A stretch of 64,000 nucleotides of DNA from Leptolyngbya sp. BC1307 (lineage in GTDB: Bacteria; Cyanobacteriota; Cyanobacteriia; Phormidesmidales; Phormidesmidaceae), in the NCBI RefSeq assembly GCF_002286735.1, contig NZ_NRTA01000011.1:62001-126000 (forward strand). The letters are read 5' to 3'. Shown here piece after piece: positions 59,587 through 64,000 of this stretch. Each line of letters starts with the position of its first letter. Position 1 is the stretch's first letter. The position numbers and the translations under genes were made by a program. Below the pieces are notes generated by a model. The model did no database searches. It was not told the DNA's origin and was given only the letters and a program-made list of their open reading frames with translations.

Positions 59587-62111
59587 TGAGCATTGCCGAA
59601 TTTATTAGAGACGATATTTTGGGCGATCGCCTCAAAAAAGCCGAATGCCTCGTCGTCTACGATCCCAACCACCGCTACCATGACCTTTGCCTGGACTTAA
59701 CCAGCGACGACATTCAGGTCATCGACACCTCCGAAAGCAGCATCGAAAGCCGCGAGCAGGCCCAAACCGCCTTTGCTCACCTCAGCCGCAGCGCCCTCAA
59801 AGGCATGGTCGTCTACATCCCGACTCATGCCCCCCGCACCGACGAGCAAAAGCAAGCCGATCCCTTCTCCATCTACGCCCTGTGCGGCGCACAGTTCCCC
59901 GCCGACGATGGCGACGACTACCTCAACCTGTGCCTGCGAGCCAAGCCCGAACACAGCACCGAAATCCGCCGCATTTTCAACGACAACCCCGCTCCCCCCT
60001 TCGACGCCATCAACGCCATCGGCGGCGGCATCCACTGGCCCCAGCTCAGAGCCACCCTCAAAGCAGACTCCGCCGAAGACATTCTGATGGCCCTCATGGC
60101 CCCTTCCTCAGCGCAAACCGACTCGCTGAAAACGCAGGAAGGCTGGCATCCCGAAGCCAAAGACTTCCTCAAAGCCGCCCTTGGCCTCAAGCTCAAAACC
60201 CGCGCCAAAACCTGGAAACCCATCGCCGATGAGCTTTGGCGCTTTATCCTCTTCAGCGAATTTGTCTTCGACCTGCCCGTTCCTTTGCCCAGCACGATTC
60301 AAGACGTTCCCGCCGCACCCGCCGAAGCCAAATCCCTGATCTGCGCCCTGTGCGAACGACTGCGCAACGATAAACGCTACCAAGACCCTTACATCAAACG
60401 GGCAGAAACCGTCGAGCAAGAAATGAACCTGGACACAGCCTGCCGCCAGATCGAAGACCTGGGCGAACTCGATACCTTTCCCTTTGAAGAACGCACCTTT
60501 TTGCAGCAGGCCATCAAAGGCTTGGAAACCAACGACCTCGACAAAACCCGTCAGCTCCTGAGCCGCCACACTCGCTCCATTTGGCACAGCAAAGGCGAAA
60601 ACCAGGAGCAGTGGGCGCTCTTACAGTCAGCCATGAACCTGATTGTGACCTGCCAGGATTGCGATCGCCTCTTGCCCGAATACAGAGCCAGCCAGGAACA
60701 TCTGATCAGCTTTTACATTGAAAAGCTTCGAGAAGCCGATAGCCGCCAGCGCGAATTTGCCGCCAGCCTTGGGGCCGCGATCAGCCCGTATGATTTGCTT
60801 GAGGATGCGATTGCGATCGCCCACAGCCACTACAGACGGCTGATCGAAAAAGTCCAAACCCTATTCACCCAGCAGCTCGAAAAAGAAGGCTGGCCCGCCC
60901 CAGACCGCATTAGTAACGCCAGCGTATTTGATCGCTTTGTCGCCCCGCGCCTGAGCCAAAAAGGTCAGCGAGTTGCCTACTTGCTGATCGATGCCCTGCG
61001 CTACGAACTCGGCGTAGAACTCGAAAAGCTGCTGACTGAAGTCGGCTCTGTAGAGCTATATCCAGCCTGCGCCCAGCTCCCCAGCATTACCCTGGTGGGT
61101 ATGGCTAGCCTGCTGCCCAACGCCGAAAATGACCTGGTGCTCACCGTGGAAGATGGCAGGCTGATCCCGAAGTTGGGAGAAGTAACGGTCGGTAATGTAA
61201 GCCAGCGGATGGGTGTTTTGAGGAAGGAGTTGGGCGATCGCTTCACAGAAATGCCTTTGAGAGACTTCGTCAAAAAGAAAAAGCCCAAAGTAGAACCCAC
61301 CGTCGATCTCTTAGTTCTCCGCAGCACAGAAATCGATAGCCAGCTAGAATCGAACCCCGAAGACACCCTGAGCCTGATTCCCAAAACCCTGAGAGATATC
61401 CGAGTGGCGCTCTCCAAACTCAGCCAGATCGGCTTTCAAGACGCCATCATTGTCAGCGACCACGGCTTTTTCTTAAACACCCACGCTGAAGCAGGCGATG
61501 TCTGCACCAAGCCTCCAGGCGATTGGCTCCACAACGCCCACGACCGTATGCTCTTAGGCAAAGGCAGCGAAGACGCCCACAACTGTGTTTTCAGCGCTGA
61601 CAAGCTCGGCATTCGCGGTAGCTTTGGCCAAGTCGCCCTGCCCAAAACCATGGCCCCCTACCGAGCCGGTCATCTTTATTTTCATGGGGGCATTTCCTTA
61701 GCTGAAGCGATCGTACCCGTCATCCTGGTGCGGCTAGACGCTGTCCAACCTGAAGACACCCATAAGTTCCAATTAGACTTGACCTATAAGCGCAACGCCA
61801 AAAAAATCACCACCCGCCTACCGCGCATCGACATCGAGCTGACCACCCAGGGCAATCTCTTTACCAGCACCGAAAGCTGCGAAATCTTACTAGAAGCCCG
61901 AGACTCATCCGATAATGTCATCGGCGAGCCTCGTCCCAGTGAAGATATCAACCCTGCCACCGGCACCATTACCCTGATTGCAGGCGAGCAAAAATCAATT
62001 ATGCTGCGCATGGATCCTAGCTACGAAGGCAAGTTCACCATCAAAGCGCTAGAACCGACAACACTCACCACCTACGCCAGTTTGCCACTACAGACCGACT
62101 ACACTGTCTAG
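59586..62111 (+). CDS. pglZ: BREX phosphatase-like protein PglZ
   Basis: Protein of 841 residues, the length of type 1 BREX PglZ. The alkaline-phosphatase-fold domain has LLIDALRYELGVEL at about 465, with a metal-binding aspartate, and AIIVSDHGFFLNTH at about 620, with the second Asp-His set. A C-terminal beta domain follows (SCEILLEARDSS, KFTIKALEP). PglZ is essential for BREX, although its substrate is not settled. Its start overlaps the antitoxin-like gene. The first part of the gene is C-rich, like the end of pglX. Confidence 0.92.
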   Translation: MSIAEFIRDDILGDRLKKAECLVVYDPNHRYHDLCLDLTSDDIQVIDTSESSIESREQAQTAFAHLSRSALKGMVVYIPTHAPRTDEQKQADPFSIYALCGAQFPADDGDDYLNLCLRAKPEHSTEIRRIFNDNPAPPFDAINAIGGGIHWPQLRATLKADSAEDILMALMAPSSAQTDSLKTQEGWHPEAKDFLKAALGLKLKTRAKTWKPIADELWRFILFSEFVFDLPVPLPSTIQDVPAAPAEAKSLICALCERLRNDKRYQDPYIKRAETVEQEMNLDTACRQIEDLGELDTFPFEERTFLQQAIKGLETNDLDKTRQLLSRHTRSIWHSKGENQEQWALLQSAMNLIVTCQDCDRLLPEYRASQEHLISFYIEKLREADSRQREFAASLGAAISPYDLLEDAIAIAHSHYRRLIEKVQTLFTQQLEKEGWPAPDRISNASVFDRFVAPRLSQKGQRVAYLLIDALRYELGVELEKLLTEVGSVELYPACAQLPSITLVGMASLLPNAENDLVLTVEDGRLIPKLGEVTVGNVSQRMGVLRKELGDRFTEMPLRDFVKKKKPKVEPTVDLLVLRSTEIDSQLESNPEDTLSLIPKTLRDIRVALSKLSQIGFQDAIIVSDHGFFLNTHAEAGDVCTKPPGDWLHNAHDRMLLGKGSEDAHNCVFSADKLGIRGSFGQVALPKTMAPYRAGHLYFHGGISLAEAIVPVILVRLDAVQPEDTHKFQLDLTYKRNAKKITTRLPRIDIELTTQGNLFTSTESCEILLEARDSSDNVIGEPRPSEDINPATGTITLIAGEQKSIMLRMDPSYEGKFTIKALEPTTLTTYASLPLQTDYTV

Positions 62112-62130
62112 CCTGCCCGTTGAACCGCTC

Positions 62131-64000
62131 ATGAACTCACTCGATCACAAGCTAAACGACATCTTCGAGGGCAAAGTTGTCCGCAAAGATCTGCTGCATC
62201 GCATCAAAAAAGGTACCAACGTGCCGACTTTTGTACTAGAGTTTCTTCTGGCCAAATATTGTGCCAGCAACGATGCGTTAGAGATTAACGCCGGGATGGA
62301 AGCGGTGCTAGCCACCTTACAGGACAACTACGTGCGCCCAGACGAAGCCAACATGGCTCAGTCAAAAGTCGCCACCAAAGGCAGCTATCGCTTTATCGAT
62401 AAAGTCCACGTCCGCTATGTCGAAAAAGAAAAGCGCCACTGGGCAGCACTAGAAAACTTCAACTCTCAGCGCATTGCCATCAGCCAACAGTTCTACAAAG
62501 ATAATGATCGCCTGCTAGAAGGCGGCATTTGGGCTGAACTCACCATCGCCTACAACGACATTGAAGAAGACGATTACGCCTTCTACATCGAAGATCTCAG
62601 ACCCATTCAGCTCAGCCGCTTCAACTTTGAAGACTACGCCAAAAAAAGAGAAGAATTTAGCCGCGACGAGTGGCTAGCCGCCATCCTACGCACTGTCGGT
62701 TTAGATCCCAGCAAGCTCTCTCAAAGACAGCTATTCCACTACATTATGCGGTTGGCTCCCCTGGTAGAACCAAACTATAACTTTATTGAGCTTGGCCCTA
62801 GAGGCACCGGAAAATCTTACTTTTTCAGCGAGTTTTCTCCTTACTCCACTCTGGTCAGTGGGGGACAGGCCACCAAGGCCACTTTGTTTTATAACAACGC
62901 CCGAGGCAAAGTCGGCCTCGTCGGGTTTTGGGATACCATCGCCTTCGATGAGGTCGGCGGCATCAAAGTCAAAGATCCCGACACCATTCAAATCATGAAG
63001 GATTTCATGGCAAATGGCCGCTTTTCACGAGGGGTTGAAGTCATCGCCGATGCCAGCCTAGCCTTCGTCGGCAACATCGACATGTCGGTAGAGCAAATCG
63101 TCAACTCCAGCCAATACGACCTTTTCCAACCGCTCCCGCCTCAATTTGACTTAGCCATCATGGATCGCTTTGCCTGCTACCTACCCGGCTGGGAAATGCC
63201 CAAAAATAGCAGCAACTTTTTAACCAACGACTACGGCTTCATCACCGACTATTTGGCCGAAGCCTTTCACTACGTCTTTCAGCACACCAATCGTTACGAA
63301 GAAGTAACCCGGCGCGTTCGCTTAGGTTCTGCCGTTGAAGGACGCGATGAAAAGGGCATCAAAAAAACCGTAGCCGCATTCTTAAAAATCCTTCACCCTT
63401 CTGGCGCTGCAACCGATCAGGAACTAGAGGAATACGTCGCCTATGCGGTGGAATCACGCAGGCGGGTCAAAGAGCAAATGAACAAACGCAAACCCGACGA
63501 TGAGTTTGCGCGAATTGGGCTGTCGTACTTCAATACTGAAGGCAAAGAAATCATCGTCTTCTGCCCAGAATCCAAAAACGCCCCGGCCACTCAAGACCCC
63601 ACTCGAAGCAACCTCAAAGACGCTGAAAATCTGGAACCTGCTCAACCGGACTCTGCTCAAAAAAGCAAAAGTATTCAACCAGAAGATCAGCCGACTTTGT
63701 CTGATCCTATTGCAGCCGAAAAAACGCTGCCATCACCAGAAGCACAGCATTTCACAATTTACTACGGTGATACGGGTCATAGCTACGACTCCATTTTTGG
63801 CCCTTACTTTCAGGGAGCCAAAATCGTTACCATCGAAGATCCTTACATTCGTGCCTCTCACCAAATTCAGAATTTCGTTCGCTTCTGCGAAACAGCCGTC
63901 AAAGCAGGCACCATCAAACAAATAGACCTCACAACTAGCTACGATGGCTCAACGTCCCTGACTGAAATTCAAGAGAAGCTGAAAGACCTTCAACAAAGCC
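62131..64000 (+). CDS. brxL: BREX Lon-like ATPase BrxL, 5' part (runs off window)
   Basis: Starts at ATG 62131 (MNSLDHKLNDIFEGKVVRKD) and is open to the window end (623 residues visible). The N-terminal domain is followed by an AAA-type ATPase with Walker A LGPRGTGKSYFFSEF at about 222, DEVGG at about 271 and SRGVEVIADASLAFVGNI at about 300. A linker of about 60 polar residues leads to a C-terminal segment (FTIYYGDTGHSYDSIFG, then IEDPYIRASHQIQNFVRFCE) resembling the MIT_C-type domain found in some long BrxL proteins. BrxL is the effector that defines type 1 BREX. It follows pglZ by 19 bases. Confidence 0.93.
   Translation, partial: MNSLDHKLNDIFEGKVVRKDLLHRIKKGTNVPTFVLEFLLAKYCASNDALEINAGMEAVLATLQDNYVRPDEANMAQSKVATKGSYRFIDKVHVRYVEKEKRHWAALENFNSQRIAISQQFYKDNDRLLEGGIWAELTIAYNDIEEDDYAFYIEDLRPIQLSRFNFEDYAKKREEFSRDEWLAAILRTVGLDPSKLSQRQLFHYIMRLAPLVEPNYNFIELGPRGTGKSYFFSEFSPYSTLVSGGQATKATLFYNNARGKVGLVGFWDTIAFDEVGGIKVKDPDTIQIMKDFMANGRFSRGVEVIADASLAFVGNIDMSVEQIVNSSQYDLFQPLPPQFDLAIMDRFACYLPGWEMPKNSSNFLTNDYGFITDYLAEAFHYVFQHTNRYEEVTRRVRLGSAVEGRDEKGIKKTVAAFLKILHPSGAATDQELEEYVAYAVESRRRVKEQMNKRKPDDEFARIGLSYFNTEGKEIIVFCPESKNAPATQDPTRSNLKDAENLEPAQPDSAQKSKSIQPEDQPTLSDPIAAEKTLPSPEAQHFTIYYGDTGHSYDSIFGPYFQGAKIVTIEDPYIRASHQIQNFVRFCETAVKAGTIKQIDLTTSYDGSTSLTEIQEKLKDLQQS

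Larger units (their letters stand above)
2684..64000. mobile_element. Integrated conjugative element or plasmid, left end to beyond the window
   Basis: The element is inferred from the truncated tRNA at its left end together with a relaxase, a type IV coupling protein, a full set of VirB-like secretion proteins and a ParM-type partition module, all to the right of that point. Cargo includes an Argonaute fusion, a kinase/FHA cluster and a BREX locus. No intact integrase and no replication initiator were seen in the window. If the element is still mobile, both would need to lie beyond 64000 or in a form not recognised here. The partition genes suggest an integrated plasmid or an element with a plasmid-like circular phase. 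Confidence 0.7.

Noticed and set aside
59687-60232. Arg/His/Pro-rich frame inside pglZ
   Set aside because: Same cause as above; pglZ is well supported by motifs in its own frame.
1-64000. CRISPR array
   Set aside because: No regularly spaced direct repeats of 25-40 bases were found; the tandem repeats seen are contiguous or within genes.
2684-64000. Second attachment copy or intact tRNA within the window
   Set aside because: Scanning by eye for the T-arm sequence GGTTCGAAC and the acceptor strand found no other copy, so the right end was placed beyond 64000.

Overview
The window looks like a cyanobacterial chromosome carrying a large integrated conjugative element. Cyanobacterial origin is supported by the chlP fragment at the left edge, a DUF4058 gene, frequent copies of the HIP1-type octamer GCGATCGC (for example near position 47), and kinases with the N-terminal four-cysteine ribbon common in cyanobacteria. 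Chromosomal sequence occupies about 1-2730: the end of chlP, hslO, a DUF4058 gene, and then a truncated tRNA-Val(CAC) of which only the anticodon arm, T arm and acceptor 3' strand remain (2684-2730, minus strand). This is what one end of a tRNA-targeted integration leaves behind. Everything to its right appears to be the element, which runs off the right end of the window.

Element layout. (a) 3.2-6.6 kb: a single large gene fusing an AlbA_2/Schlafen plus RecG-type C-terminal module to what reads as an Argonaute with a MID 5'-end pocket and a PIWI domain lacking its catalytic residues. (b) 6.7-9.1 kb, minus: a ParM-like actin ATPase, a likely centromere-binding partner and small DNA-binding proteins, with TGGTT/AACCA repeats upstream. 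(c) 9.4-12.8 kb, plus: a MobF (TrwC/TraI) relaxase-helicase with an out-of-frame gene inside its 3' end. (d) 13.0-20.9 kb, minus and AT-richer: a glycine-zipper repeat protein, an FHA protein, two paralogous Ser/Thr kinases and a small secreted two-repeat protein, probably cargo. (e) 21.2-21.9 kb: a decayed integron-type integrase. (f) 21.9-45.0 kb, minus: a giant methylase / strawberry-notch helicase / Toprim protein with a second embedded gene, followed by a type IV secretion set (coupling protein, peptidoglycan hydrolase, VirB9-, VirB10-, VirB8-, VirB6-, VirB5-, VirB4-, VirB3- and VirB2-like proteins). (g) 45.4-48.2 kb: small regulators and unknowns. (h) 48.2-64.0 kb, plus: a BREX phage-defence locus, brxE-brxA-brxB-brxC-pglX-pglZ-brxL, with pglX split in two by a DUF2281/PIN toxin-antitoxin module and an orphan antitoxin before pglZ.

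How the parts fit: relaxase, coupling protein and secretion channel would move the element; the ParM-type module suggests a plasmid-like phase; the Argonaute fusion, the kinase/FHA cluster and BREX would be defence or conflict cargo. The two strongest leads for something undescribed are the AlbA_2-Argonaute fusion beside the attachment site and the interrupted, re-coupled pglX in a BREX locus that combines brxE with brxL. All functional calls come from reading protein motifs by eye; no database search was run.
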